A DNA stretch of 64,000 bases from Pseudonocardia sp. (GTDB lineage: Bacteria > Actinomycetota > Actinomycetes > Mycobacteriales > Pseudonocardiaceae), in the NCBI RefSeq assembly GCF_029263155.1, contig NZ_JAJCYB010000120.1, positions 62,001 through 126,000 of the forward strand, in the 5' to 3' direction. Position 1 is the stretch's first letter; each line of letters opens with the position of its first letter. Positions 17,093-24,989 of the stretch are shown piece by piece. The notes below the pieces were generated by a model. It saw only the letters and a list, made by a program, of their open reading frames with translations. It had not been told where the DNA came from and made no database searches. A program made the translations under genes and the position numbers.

Positions 17093-17262
17093 GCTGCCCT
17101 CCTGCACATCTGGTGGGGGCCACCCCGGCTTCCGAACGCCGGGTGGCCCGTCCGAGGCTACAGCCGCGCCGTGCTCCGGGGGTGCTCCCTGCGGGTGCAC
17201 ATCGGGGCCGGCCGTCGTCGCAGGGCCACCGGCGACAACCGACCCTGTCCGATCGGACGGGA

Positions 17263-18378
17263 TCAGCCGACGTGGATGGGCCCGTCGCGCTCCGCCAACG
17301 GGGTGCCGGCGCCCCCCCAATGCTGGGCGATCATCTCCGCCGCGATCGACACCGCGGTCTCCTCCGGCGTACGGGCGCCCAGATCCAGCCCGATCGGCGA
17401 GGACATGCGCCCGATCTCGGCGTCGGTCAGCCCGATCTCCCGGAGCCGGGAGATCCGGTCGTCGTGGGTGCGCCGCGAGCCCATCGCACCGATGTAGGCG
17501 ACCTCCGGCAGCCGCAGCGCCACCTCCAGCAGCGGCACGTCGAACTTGGGGTCGTGGGTGAGCACGCAGAGCACGGTGCGCTTGTCGATGCGCCCGGCCT
17601 CGGCCTCGGCGGCCAGGTAGCGGTGCGGCCACTCCACGACGACCTCGTTGGCCCCGGGGAAGCGGGTGGCGGTCGCGAACACCGGCCGCGCGTCGCACAC
17701 CGTGACCCGGAAGCCCAGGAAGCTGCCCATCCGCGCCACGGCGGCCGCGAAGTCGATGGCCCCGAACACGATCATGCGCGGTGGCGGCGCGAACGACTCG
17801 ACGAACACGGTGAGTCCCTCCCCGCGCCGCTGGCCGTCGACGCCGTAGGAGACCTGCCCGTTGCGCCCGGCGTCGAGCAGGCCGCGGGCGTCGTCGCGGA
17901 TGGCGTCGTCGAGGCGCTCGGAGCCGGTGGTTCCGTCGACGTGCTCGGGCCACACGACCAGGCGCGTGCCCAGCCGCTCGGTCGGGCCGCTGATCACCGT
18001 GGCGACGGCCACGGGGGACTCGTCACGGACCGCCGCCGCGACCTCGCCGAGCTGCGCATAGGACTCCGGATCGACCTTCTCGACGAAGATGTCGATGATC
18101 CCGCCGCAGGTCAGGCCCACCGTGAAGGCGTCCTCGTCGGACACGCCGTAGCGCTGGAAGACCGGCCGCCCGTCGGCGAGCACCTGCTGGCCGAGCTCGT
18201 AGACCGCACCCTCGACGCAGCCGCCGGACACGCTGCCCACGGCCTCGCCCGCGGGGCCGACCAGCATCGAGGCGCCGACCTGGCGGGGTGCGGAGCTGTA
18301 GGTGCCGACGACGGTGGCGAGCGCCACGGTCTCGCCCTTGCCCCACCACTCGTCGAGCCTCGCGAGCACGTCACGCAT
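17263..18378 (-). CDS. XdhC/CoxF-family molybdenum-hydroxylase maturation factor
   Basis: 371 residues. N-terminal XdhC/CoxI domain (about 1-105: ALATVVGTYSSAPRQVGASM, VSGGCVEGAVYE, LTCGGIIDIFVE) and C-terminal Rossmann domain (about 205-350: MIVFGAIDFAAAVARMGSFLG, LTHDPKFDVPLLEVAL, YIGAMGSRRTHDDR). Family members bind molybdopterin cofactor and help sulfurate and insert it into xanthine dehydrogenase or CO dehydrogenase. The ATG at 18378 overlaps the upstream VWA gene by 8 bases. Together with the AAA and VWA genes it forms a coxD-coxE-coxF-like operon. Confidence 0.88.
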   Translation of the reverse strand: MRDVLARLDEWWGKGETVALATVVGTYSSAPRQVGASMLVGPAGEAVGSVSGGCVEGAVYELGQQVLADGRPVFQRYGVSDEDAFTVGLTCGGIIDIFVEKVDPESYAQLGEVAAAVRDESPVAVATVISGPTERLGTRLVVWPEHVDGTTGSERLDDAIRDDARGLLDAGRNGQVSYGVDGQRRGEGLTVFVESFAPPPRMIVFGAIDFAAAVARMGSFLGFRVTVCDARPVFATATRFPGANEVVVEWPHRYLAAEAEAGRIDKRTVLCVLTHDPKFDVPLLEVALRLPEVAYIGAMGSRRTHDDRISRLREIGLTDAEIGRMSSPIGLDLGARTPEETAVSIAAEMIAQHWGGAGTPLAERDGPIHVG

Positions 18379-19540
18379 TGCGGATCACTCCAAGCAGCTG
18401 TTCCAACGTGGCCAGGCTGTGCCCGGCCAACAGGTCGTCCAAGTACGGGAGCGCGGCCACTATTCCACCCTGCACGGGGGCGTAGCCGTCCTTGCCCGCG
18501 TGCGGGTTGACCCAGACCATGCGGTGGGCCAGCCGGTGCAGCCGCGACATCTGCGCGCCGAGCAGGTCGGTCTCACCGCGTTCCCAGCCGTCGGAGAAGA
18601 CGACGACGACGGCGCGCCGGGCCGCGCCGCGCTGCCCCCAGCGGTCGACGAACGCGCGCATCACCTCGCCCAGGCGCGTGCCGCCCGACCAGTCCGGGAT
18701 GGCCCGCCCCGCGGCGGCGATGGCCCGGTCGGCGTCGCGCATGCGCAGCTCGCGGGTGATGCGGGTGAGCCGGGTGCCGAGCGTGAAGGCCTCCACGGCG
18801 TTCGGCGAGCGCCGGACGACGACGTGGGCGAACCGGAGCAGCGCGTCGGCGTAGGGCTCCATCGATCCGGAGACGTCGACGAGCAGCACCAGCTTGCGCG
18901 GCCTGCGCGACCGGTCGCGGCGCCGGAGGCTGCGCAGCTCGCCCTGGTTGCGCAGCGCCGAGCGCAGCGTGCGGCCCGGGTCGGGGGCACCGTGGCGGGC
19001 CGGGCGCAGCCGCCGCGACCGGCGGGTGGGCAGCTGCGGGCGCAGCAGGGCGAGCAGTCGGCGCAGGTGCTCGCGCTCGGCCGGGGTGAGCTCGGCGAGG
19101 TCGCGGTTGCGCAGCACCTCGTTGCCGCTCGCGCGGGCATGCACCTGCGGGGTGTCGCCCTCGTCGTCGCCCTCGTCACCGGGGTCCCGTTCGGATGGGG
19201 TGAGCGCGGCCAGCCGCGGCGGCGGCGGCTTGCGTTCGTCGACGACGGTGGTGCGCCCCCCGCCCCGGGGCGGGGTGAACCAGTCCTCGAACGCGCGGTC
19301 GTAGCGGGGCAGGTCGTCGGGGTCCGAGCAGAGCGTGAGCCGGCCCGCCCAGTACGTCTGCATCCGGCTGGTGACGTCGAGCTCGTCGAGCGCGGTGAGG
19401 AACGCGGCGACCCGGTCGGTGGTGACGGCGAGTCCCGCGCTGCGCAGCACGACGGTGAACCCGACCAGCCCCTCGATCGGCTCCTCGACGTCGCGCTCGG
19501 ACCCGCCGTCGCCGGAGGCGTTCTGCTCGGTGGTGGTCAC
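18371..19540 (-). CDS. CoxE-like VWA-domain protein
   Basis: 389 residues. The C-terminal half holds a von Willebrand A domain: LVLLVDVSGSMEPYADALLR is the MIDAS DxSxS motif near residue 225 and VVVVFSDGWERGE the later MIDAS aspartate. The N-terminal half fits CoxE (VVLRSAGLAVTTDRVAAFLTAL). An acidic/basic linker lies between. In Oligotropha, CoxE works with the AAA protein CoxD in assembling the CuMoS centre of CO dehydrogenase; that role is family knowledge. GTG at 19540 lies 8 bases after the AAA gene. Confidence 0.85.
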   Translation of the reverse strand: MTTTEQNASGDGGSERDVEEPIEGLVGFTVVLRSAGLAVTTDRVAAFLTALDELDVTSRMQTYWAGRLTLCSDPDDLPRYDRAFEDWFTPPRGGGRTTVVDERKPPPPRLAALTPSERDPGDEGDDEGDTPQVHARASGNEVLRNRDLAELTPAEREHLRRLLALLRPQLPTRRSRRLRPARHGAPDPGRTLRSALRNQGELRSLRRRDRSRRPRKLVLLVDVSGSMEPYADALLRFAHVVVRRSPNAVEAFTLGTRLTRITRELRMRDADRAIAAAGRAIPDWSGGTRLGEVMRAFVDRWGQRGAARRAVVVVFSDGWERGETDLLGAQMSRLHRLAHRMVWVNPHAGKDGYAPVQGGIVAALPYLDDLLAGHSLATLEQLLGVIRNA

Positions 19541-19548
19541 GGAGCTGC

Positions 19549-20451
19549 TCAGGACGCGAGCAGGGTGTCGAGCTGCTTGCGGACGCGGTCGGCGTCCTCG
19601 CGGTACTTGAGGACGGCGCCGAGCGTGGCGGCCGCGCTGTCGACGTCGAGGTGCCGGGCGCCGACGAGCTGCAGGGCTCGCGCCCAGTCGATGGTCTCGG
19701 CGACGCCGGGCGGCTTGAGCAGGTCGGCCTGGCGCAGGTTGCGGACCGCGCCCGCCACCTGTGCGGCCAGCCGGTCCGGGAGCCCGGGCAGGCGGGAGTG
19801 CAGGATCTCGATCTCGCGCGCCAGGTCCGGATGGTCGAGCCAGAGGTAGAGGCAGCGGCGCTTGAGCGCGTCGTGCACCTCCCGGGTGCGGTTGGAGGTG
19901 AGCACGACCATCGGCGGCGTCGTCGCCCGGACCTCCCCGATCTCCGGGATCGTCACCGCGTGCTCGGTGAGCACCTCGAGGAGGAACGCCTCGAACTCGT
20001 CGTCGGCCCGGTCGACCTCGTCGATGAGCAGCACGCTCGGGGTGGTCTGCAGCGCCTCGAGGATCGGGCGGGCGAGCAGGAAGCGTGGGTCGTAGAGCGA
20101 GGCCTCGACGGCGTCCGCGTCGAGGGTCTCCCGGCTGACGCCCGCGGCGGCCTCCAGGGCGCGCAGGTGCAGCAGCTGCCGGGGGAAGTCCCAGTCGTAG
20201 AGCGCCTGGGACGCGTCGATCCCGTCGTGGCACTGCAGCCGGATCAGCTTCGCGCCGAGCACCTGGGCCAGCGCCTGCGCCAGCGCGGTCTTCCCGGTGC
20301 CGGGCTCCCCCTCGCAGAACAGCGGCCGGTTCATCCGCAGGGCGAGGAAGGTGGCGGTGGCCAGGCCGTCGTCGGCGAGGTAGCCGGTGGCGCGCAGCGC
20401 GGCCGCGAGCGCGGCCGGAGACTCCGCAGGACCTTCGGGGCGATCGTTCAC
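19549..20451 (-). CDS. CoxD-like MoxR-family AAA+ ATPase
   Basis: 300 residues. Walker A FCEGEPGTGKTALAQALAQ near residue 43, Walker B SVLLIDEVDRADDEFEAFL near 125, sensor 1 VLTSNRTREVHDALKRRCLY near 170. The pattern and the partner genes match the MoxR subgroup typified by CoxD, a chaperone-like ATPase for maturation of CO dehydrogenase-type enzymes. First gene of the three-gene operon. The GTG at 20451 gives the best N-terminus, though GAGGGG abuts it too closely to be certain. Confidence 0.87.
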   Translation of the reverse strand: MNDRPEGPAESPAALAAALRATGYLADDGLATATFLALRMNRPLFCEGEPGTGKTALAQALAQVLGAKLIRLQCHDGIDASQALYDWDFPRQLLHLRALEAAAGVSRETLDADAVEASLYDPRFLLARPILEALQTTPSVLLIDEVDRADDEFEAFLLEVLTEHAVTIPEIGEVRATTPPMVVLTSNRTREVHDALKRRCLYLWLDHPDLAREIEILHSRLPGLPDRLAAQVAGAVRNLRQADLLKPPGVAETIDWARALQLVGARHLDVDSAAATLGAVLKYREDADRVRKQLDTLLAS

Positions 20452-20955
20452 CCCCTCAGCATGACTGACCGCCAGGTCGGGAGCTACCGCGGGCAGGACG
20501 CGGCGACAGCACAGCGCACACGGCCCGTCACCTTGCGTTCTCCTTACGATGTGACGCAATCGGTAATACTTGCACTTTGGCAGTATTGATATCTCCGTGA
20601 TCCGTCCGTGATGCCGTCGCGCTGACCTGCGAATACCCCCGTATCGCGTTCGTTATGCGCGCGTTACCGTGACCATCGTCACAGGCCGGTGAATTGCGGT
20701 TTCCCGCTTCTCGCCTCGTAGCGTCAGCGCTCGGTCGTTCCGAGAGGTTCGACCGGAAATGCATCCGGAACCGTCGCGCCACACCCTGTCCCGCGATTCC
20801 GGTCCGTCGAGATGAACACGGGACAGGGATGAGGACGCCGATTTCCGACCGCTGCACGACGGCGACCGGGGACCGGCAAGGACGGCTCCGGCGGGTCACT
20901 CCCTGCCCGCTGACGAGCACGTCCTCCGATACGGCGCGAATTGGAGAGCATTGAC
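20452..20955. other. Long divergent intergenic region and rpf leader
   Basis: No gene is seen in these 500 bases. The left part (20530-20600) is unusually AT-rich and probably contains promoters. A CRP-type site sits at 20669-20682. The right part, about 200 bases before rpf, has a 10-bp perfect stem CCCTGTCCCG/CGGGACAGGG (20784-20793 with 20820-20829, approximately) and looks like a structured untranslated leader. Confidence 0.55.
20669..20682. promoter_or_regulatory. cAMP-CRP (Crp/GlxR-type) binding site upstream of rpf
   Basis: GTGA-CCATCG-TCAC is a perfect match to the GTGA-N6-TCAC half-sites of actinobacterial CRP/GlxR, and one flanking base (A at 20683) extends the match. It lies 274 bases upstream of the rpf start. 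rpfA of Mycobacterium tuberculosis and rpf2 of Corynebacterium are known CRP/GlxR targets, which supports the reading. Confidence 0.65.
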
Positions 20956-21525
20956 ATGACTTCCCGACCCGCGTTCCCCAAGGGCCGAAGTCTCCTGCGG
21001 CTGGCTGTTGCCGGCGCAGTTGTGGCCGGAACCCCCGTGGCCCTGGCCGGCACCGCCCACGCCGCCCCGATCTCCGACTGGGACCGCCTTGCACAGTGCG
21101 AGAGCGGCGGCAACTGGAGCATCAACACCGGCAACGGCTACTACGGTGGCCTGCAGTTCAGCCCGAGCACCTGGCGCGCCTTCGGCGGCTCCGGCATGCC
21201 GCACCAGGCGAGCAAGTCCGAGCAGATCGCCGTCGCCGAGCGCACCCTCGCGGGGCAGGGCTGGGGCGCATGGCCCGCCTGCTCGCGCAAGCTCGGCCTC
21301 AACAGTGCCGCCGAGCCGAACCGCGTCCGCGCGTCCGCCCCCGTCGCGGCGCCCGCCGCCGCGCCCGCCCCTACGGGCAACGGCAACTACACCGTCGTCG
21401 CGGGTGACACCCTGTCCAAGATCGCCGCCCGCAACGGGACGACGTGGCAGGCCCTGTGGGCGAACAACAAGAGCACCGTCAGCAACCCGAACGTCATCCG
21501 GGTCGGCCAGACGCTGAACGTCTGA
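20956..21525 (+). CDS. rpf: Resuscitation-promoting factor with LysM domain
   Basis: 189 residues, secreted. A signal peptide ends near TAHAAPI (about residue 37). The transglycosylase-like Rpf domain follows directly: ISDWDRLAQCESGGNWSINT has the catalytic glutamate of CESGGNW, and YYGGLQFSPSTWRAFGG and LAGQGWGAWPACS complete the fold with the conserved cysteine pair. After an Ala/Pro linker, a LysM domain (YTVVAGDTLSKIAARNG) anchors it to peptidoglycan. Rpf proteins cleave the wall and restart dormant cells. ATG at 20956 has TTGGAGA at 7 bases. It probably has a long regulated leader with a CRP site. Confidence 0.95.
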   Translation: MTSRPAFPKGRSLLRLAVAGAVVAGTPVALAGTAHAAPISDWDRLAQCESGGNWSINTGNGYYGGLQFSPSTWRAFGGSGMPHQASKSEQIAVAERTLAGQGWGAWPACSRKLGLNSAAEPNRVRASAPVAAPAAAPAPTGNGNYTVVAGDTLSKIAARNGTTWQALWANNKSTVSNPNVIRVGQTLNV

Positions 21526-21541
21526 TCCGTCCCCTGCGGAT

Positions 21542-21571
21542 CACGGCGGCGTGCCCGCGCACGCCGCCGTG
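21542..21571. terminator. Bidirectional terminator between rpf and moaE
   Basis: A perfect 13-bp stem, CACGGCGGCGTGC pairing with GCACGCCGCCGTG around CCGC, sits exactly between the convergent stops of rpf (21525) and moaE (21575). No U-tract follows on either strand, as is usual in Actinobacteria. Confidence 0.8.
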
Positions 21572-21574
21572 GTC

Positions 21575-22006
21575 TCAGGTCGAGTTGACCCACTCGTCGG
21601 TGCCGTCGGCGAAGGCCTGGTGCTTCCACACCGGCAGCCGCCGCTTGACCTCCTCGACGAGTTCCAGACACGTCTCGAACGCCTCCCGCCGGTGATCGGC
21701 GGCCACCGCGCACGCCAGCGCGACCTCCCCGATCTCCAGGCGACCCACCCGGTGGCTCACCGCGACGGCGCGGACGCCCCGGGCCCGGGCGGCCACGTCG
21801 GCCGCCACCTCCGCGACCACCGCGGAGGCGGTGGGATGGGCGCTGTACTCCAGCCCGCGCACGGAGCGGCCGCCGTCGTGGTCGCGGACCACACCCGCGA
21901 ACGTCACCACCGCGCCGGCCGCGGCGTGATCCACCAGCGCGGCGTGCTCGGCCACGTCGAGTACGTCCTCGCCCACCGCGGCACGCAGGACGACGGCGTC
22001 GGTCAT
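21575..22006 (-). CDS. moaE: Molybdopterin synthase catalytic subunit MoaE
   Basis: 143 residues, standard length. GAVVTFAGVVRDHDGGRSVRGLEYSAHP near residue 32, HRVGRLEIGEVALACAVAADHR, and VKRRLPVWKHQAF with the catalytic lysine of PVWKHQ are diagnostic. With MoaD it converts precursor Z (cPMP) to molybdopterin. No moaD lies beside it. Its ATG overlaps the mog stop (ATGA). Last gene of moaC-mog-moaE. Confidence 0.94.
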   Translation of the reverse strand: MTDAVVLRAAVGEDVLDVAEHAALVDHAAAGAVVTFAGVVRDHDGGRSVRGLEYSAHPTASAVVAEVAADVAARARGVRAVAVSHRVGRLEIGEVALACAVAADHRREAFETCLELVEEVKRRLPVWKHQAFADGTDEWVNST

Positions 22007-22488
22007 GTGTGATCCCCTCCTCGGAGCTGGTCCACGGCGTGGTCCAGCACGCCGGCCAGCACGTCCAGACCGTCCCGAACTCCCCCTGTCGATCCGGGGA
22101 GGTTCACGACCAGCGTGCGGCCCGCCACCCCGGCCAGCCCGCGCGACAGCACCGCCGTGGGCACGGTCGGCGCGCCCGCCGCGCGGATCGCGTCCGCCAG
22201 CCCCGGCACCTCGTAGTCGAGCACCGCGCGGGTGACGTCCGGGGTCGCGTCGGTCGGGGAGATGCCCGTGCCGCCGGTGGTGATGACGACGTCGGCGCCG
22301 TCCGCGACGGCGCTGCGCAGCGCCTCGCCGACCGGATCGCCGTCGGGCACCACGGCCGGGTCCGGGGTGTCGTAGCCGCGCTCGCGCAGCCATCCGACGA
22401 TCAGCGGGCCGCCGCGGTCGGCATACACGCCCGCCGCGGCGCGGTTCGACGCGGTGACGACCCGGGCGCTCCTCGGCCGCACGCTCAC
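22003..22488 (-). CDS. mog: Molybdopterin adenylyltransferase (MogA/MoaB family)
   Basis: 161 residues. VVTASNRAAAGVYADRGGPLIVG, VVITTGGTGISPTDATPDVTR and NLPGSTGGVRDGLDVL are the MoCF-binding signatures. The protein adenylates molybdopterin before molybdate insertion. GTG at 22488 overlaps the moaC stop by 4 bases and its own stop overlaps moaE by 4, so the three genes are translationally coupled. Confidence 0.92.
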   Translation of the reverse strand: MSVRPRSARVVTASNRAAAGVYADRGGPLIVGWLRERGYDTPDPAVVPDGDPVGEALRSAVADGADVVITTGGTGISPTDATPDVTRAVLDYEVPGLADAIRAAGAPTVPTAVLSRGLAGVAGRTLVVNLPGSTGGVRDGLDVLAGVLDHAVDQLRGGDHT

Positions 22489-22964
22489 GACCGGTCCTCG
22501 GGACGCACCCAGGTGCCGGTCTTGCCGCCGTCCTTGCGCTCCACCCGCACCTCGTCGAGCACGGCGGCCGGGTCGACGGCCTTGACCATGTCGTGCAGCG
22601 CCAGCCCGGCCACCGCCACCGCCGTCAGCGCCTCCATCTCCACGCCGGTGCGGTCGGTGGTGCGGACCGTGGCCCGGATGCGCACCTCCGCCCCGTCGGC
22701 GTCGAGGTCGACGACGACCCCGCTCAGCGCGATCGGGTGGCACAGCGGCACCAGGTCCGGCGTGCGTTTCGCCCCCATGATCCCGGCGATGCGGGCGGTG
22801 GCCAGCGCGTCGCCCTTGGGGAGGCCGTCGCGGCGCAGCAGCTCGATCACCTCCGCGGTGGTGCGCAGCACCCCCGTGGCCACCGCGGTGCGCGCGGTGG
22901 CCTCCTTGCCGGTCACGTCCACCATCCGGGCCGCGCCGGCACTGTCCACGTGCGTCAACTCCAC
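22485..22964 (-). CDS. moaC: Cyclic pyranopterin monophosphate synthase MoaC
   Basis: 159 residues. The N-terminal THVDSAGAARMVDVTGK, the central IAGIMGAKRTPDLVPLCHPIAL and the late GVEMEALTAVAVAGLALHDMVKAVD are family signatures; the KxxGG-like KDGGKTGTW end is also typical. It completes the first step of molybdenum cofactor synthesis with MoaA, which is not in the window. GTG start at 22964 directly precedes the domain. Confidence 0.95.
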   Translation of the reverse strand: MELTHVDSAGAARMVDVTGKEATARTAVATGVLRTTAEVIELLRRDGLPKGDALATARIAGIMGAKRTPDLVPLCHPIALSGVVVDLDADGAEVRIRATVRTTDRTGVEMEALTAVAVAGLALHDMVKAVDPAAVLDEVRVERKDGGKTGTWVRPEDRS

Positions 22965-22973
22965 GGGGGAACC

Positions 22974-23165
22974 CTACGACCACCGCCGCGCGCCCCGCCC
23001 ACGCCACCGTCCCCGGGTGGCGGGGACCGCCCGACCCCGCCCCGCCGGCGCTCGCGCGCGGATCACTGCGTGGAGGCACGGCCCCACGAGCGGGCCGCCG
23101 GCCCGGACCTCGCCGTGGATCCGGGCGCCGGGGACGGAGAGGGTCGCGGCGGCGACGGTCGGCAT
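22974..23165 (-). pseudogene. N-terminal stub of an alpha/beta hydrolase
   Basis: The frame starts with ATG at 23165, with GGAGG at good spacing, and reads MPTVAAATLSVPGARIHGEV then RAGGPLVG, which matches the usual N-terminus of small alpha/beta-fold hydrolases (xVPGAxLHYEVRGxGPLLLL). After about 28 residues it turns into arginine-rich non-protein sequence and stops. It is divergent from an ECF sigma gene, a common arrangement for such hydrolases, so it appears to be the remaining 5' end of a deleted neighbour. Confidence 0.45.
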
Positions 23166-23227
23166 CGGAGACCTCCTGTCGGGCTGTCGGACGCCGGTGA
23201 CCGCCGCCGTCGGGCAGAATCATCGCG

Positions 23228-24277
23228 GTGACCGAAACCTCCGCGCCGGTCGCCGAGGCCGGTGATCCCTTCGACGGGGACCTGGCCCGGGCCCGGGACG
23301 GCGACGACGCGGCGTTCAGCCGCCTCGTGGGGCCGCTGCGCAGGGAGCTGCACGCCCACTGCTACCGGATGCTGGGATCCACCCACGACGCCGACGACGC
23401 CCTGCAGGAGGCCCTGCTGCGGGCCTGGCGCGGGGTCGCGCGGTTCGAGGGCCGCAGCTCGCTGCGTTCCTGGCTGTACACCGTGGCCACCCGCACCTGC
23501 CTGGACTCGGTCGAGCGGCGCGGCAGGCGGGCCCTGCCCGTCGACCTCGGGCCGTCCAGCGACCGTGCCGTCCTCGCCGACGCGCCGCGCGCCGAGGTCG
23601 CGTGGCTGGGCCCCTATCCCGATGCCGGTCTCGTCGACGGCCCCGCCGGGCCCCAGGCGCGCTACGAGCAGCGGGAGGCCGTGGAGCTGGCCTTCGTCGC
23701 CGCGCTGCAGCACCTGCCGGGCAATCAGCGCGCGGCGCTGCTGCTGTTCGAGGTGCTCGGCTTCTCCGCCGCCGAGATCGCGGCCGTGATGGACACCTCG
23801 ACGGCATCGGTCAACAGCGCGCTGCAGCGGGCCCGCAAGATCGTGGTCGAGCGGGTGCCGGCCCGCTCCCAGCAGCAGACGCTGCGCCAGGTCGACGACG
23901 CGCGCATCGCCGGGATCGTCGCGCAGTACTCGGCCGCGCTCGAACGCGGCGACGCCGACGCGCTCGTGGCGCTGCTGACCCAGGACGTCACGTGGTCGAT
24001 GCCGCCGCTGCCGCACTGGTACCGCGGCCTCGACGCGGTCACCGACTTCGCCGTCGCGGTGCCGCTGGGCGCGTGCGGGGCGTGGCGGCGCGTCCCGGTG
24101 GGCGCCAACGGCCAGCCCGCGCTGGCCAGCTACCTGTTCGACGACGACGCGGGCGCGTTCCTGGCGTTCGCGATCGACGTCCTCACCGTCCGCGACGACC
24201 GGATCGCCGAGATCACCACGTTCATCGGCCCCGAACACCACGCCGCGTTCGACCTACCGGCGACGCTGCGGCCCTGA
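23228..24277 (+). CDS. ECF sigma factor with C-terminal SnoaL-like domain (SigG/ECF56-type)
   Basis: 349 residues. Sigma region 2 is at about 35-100 (HAHCYRMLGSTHDADDALQE, RSWLYTVATRTCLDSVER). Region 4 is at about 155-205 (LQHLPGNQRAALLLFEVLGF, ASVNSALQRARKIV). The C-terminal about 130 residues form a SnoaL/NTF2-like domain (VAQYSAALERGDADALVALL, DDDAGAFLAFAIDV). ECF sigma factors with this extension usually lack a membrane anti-sigma and may be controlled by their own C-terminal domain. GTG at 23228. Targets unknown. Confidence 0.88.
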   Translation: MTETSAPVAEAGDPFDGDLARARDGDDAAFSRLVGPLRRELHAHCYRMLGSTHDADDALQEALLRAWRGVARFEGRSSLRSWLYTVATRTCLDSVERRGRRALPVDLGPSSDRAVLADAPRAEVAWLGPYPDAGLVDGPAGPQARYEQREAVELAFVAALQHLPGNQRAALLLFEVLGFSAAEIAAVMDTSTASVNSALQRARKIVVERVPARSQQQTLRQVDDARIAGIVAQYSAALERGDADALVALLTQDVTWSMPPLPHWYRGLDAVTDFAVAVPLGACGAWRRVPVGANGQPALASYLFDDDAGAFLAFAIDVLTVRDDRIAEITTFIGPEHHAAFDLPATLRP

Positions 24278-24286
24278 GACCCCCAC

Positions 24287-24385
24287 CGCACCGGCCCTCG
24301 CACACGCACCGGCCCCTCGCACACGCCACAACCTCTGCGAGACGCCGGAATGTCTGCGACCGGCCACCGGCTCTGCGAGAGCGCC
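24287..24385. repeat. Degenerate short repeats, core CTCGCACAC
   Basis: Two units of about 19 bp (GCACCGGCCCCTCGCACAC and a one-base-shorter copy) are followed by decayed forms with CTCTGCGAGA appearing twice. The location is the 3' side of convergent genes (sigma factor and MobA-like). It resembles the arrays at 6.3 kb and, by core sequence, the 22-bp arrays of 52-60 kb. Confidence 0.55.
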
Positions 24386-24404
24386 ACCACCGGCCGCGCT
24401 GTTG

Positions 24405-24989
24405 CTACCTCGGCGTCGTGCGGTAGCGGGCGAGCTGGTCGGGGGTGTCGACGTCCTCCGGCGCGGCGACGTCGCCGCACTCCACCAGCACCACCGCGGG
24501 GTGGCCGCCCAGGTAGCCGCGGGCGCCCGCGTCACCCTCGGCCGCGGCGTGCACACCATCCCAGTGCGCTCGCCCCAGCACGACCGGGTGCGCCGGGCGG
24601 CCGTCGTAGGCGGCACGGAGCAGCGTGTCCGGGCCGGACGACGCGGCGACGAGCCGGGCCACCGCGGCGGCGGTGACACCGGGCAGGTCCACCAGGTGCA
24701 CGAGCACCGTGTCGACGTCGGCGGGGAGCGTGTCCAGGCCGGCGCGCAGCGAGGCACCCATGCCGGACTCCCAGCCGGCGGCGACGGTGGCCGTCACCCC
24801 GCCGGGCAGCACGGCCCGCACCTCGTCGGCGGCGGCGCCCAGCACGACGTGCCGTGGCGCGCAGCCGCCGTCGGCCAGCACGCGCAACGACCGCCGCACC
24901 AGCGGTTCGCCGTCGAGATCGACGAGCGCCTTCGGCCTGCCCATCCGCCGACCGGCGCCCGCCGCGAGGAGGAGACCCGCGACCGCTAT
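24405..24989 (-). CDS. MobA/MocA-like nucleotidyltransferase with apparent ATA start
   Basis: About 194 residues. LLLAAGAGRRMGRPKALVDL at the very start is the nucleotidyltransferase signature of MobA/MocA (molybdenum cofactor cytidylyl/guanylyltransferases), with VHLVDLPGVTAA as the metal-binding centre and HPVVLGRAHWDG later. It likely matures the cofactor for a xanthine dehydrogenase-family enzyme, in line with the coxDEF-like and moa genes nearby. No ATG, GTG or TTG lies near the domain start; the only sensible start is ATA at 24989, which overlaps the TAG of the upstream gene and has GGAG 8 bases before it. Confidence 0.8.
   Translation of the reverse strand: MAVAGLLLAAGAGRRMGRPKALVDLDGEPLVRRSLRVLADGGCAPRHVVLGAAADEVRAVLPGGVTATVAAGWESGMGASLRAGLDTLPADVDTVLVHLVDLPGVTAAAVARLVAASSGPDTLLRAAYDGRPAHPVVLGRAHWDGVHAAAEGDAGARGYLGGHPAVVLVECGDVAAPEDVDTPDQLARYRTTPR

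Noticed and set aside
20700..20955. ydaO (c-di-AMP) riboswitch before rpf
   Set aside because: The leader is long and structured, but I could not find the conserved core (CCCGACAGCTxACCTCGxAGGC-like). It is recorded only as a structured leader.
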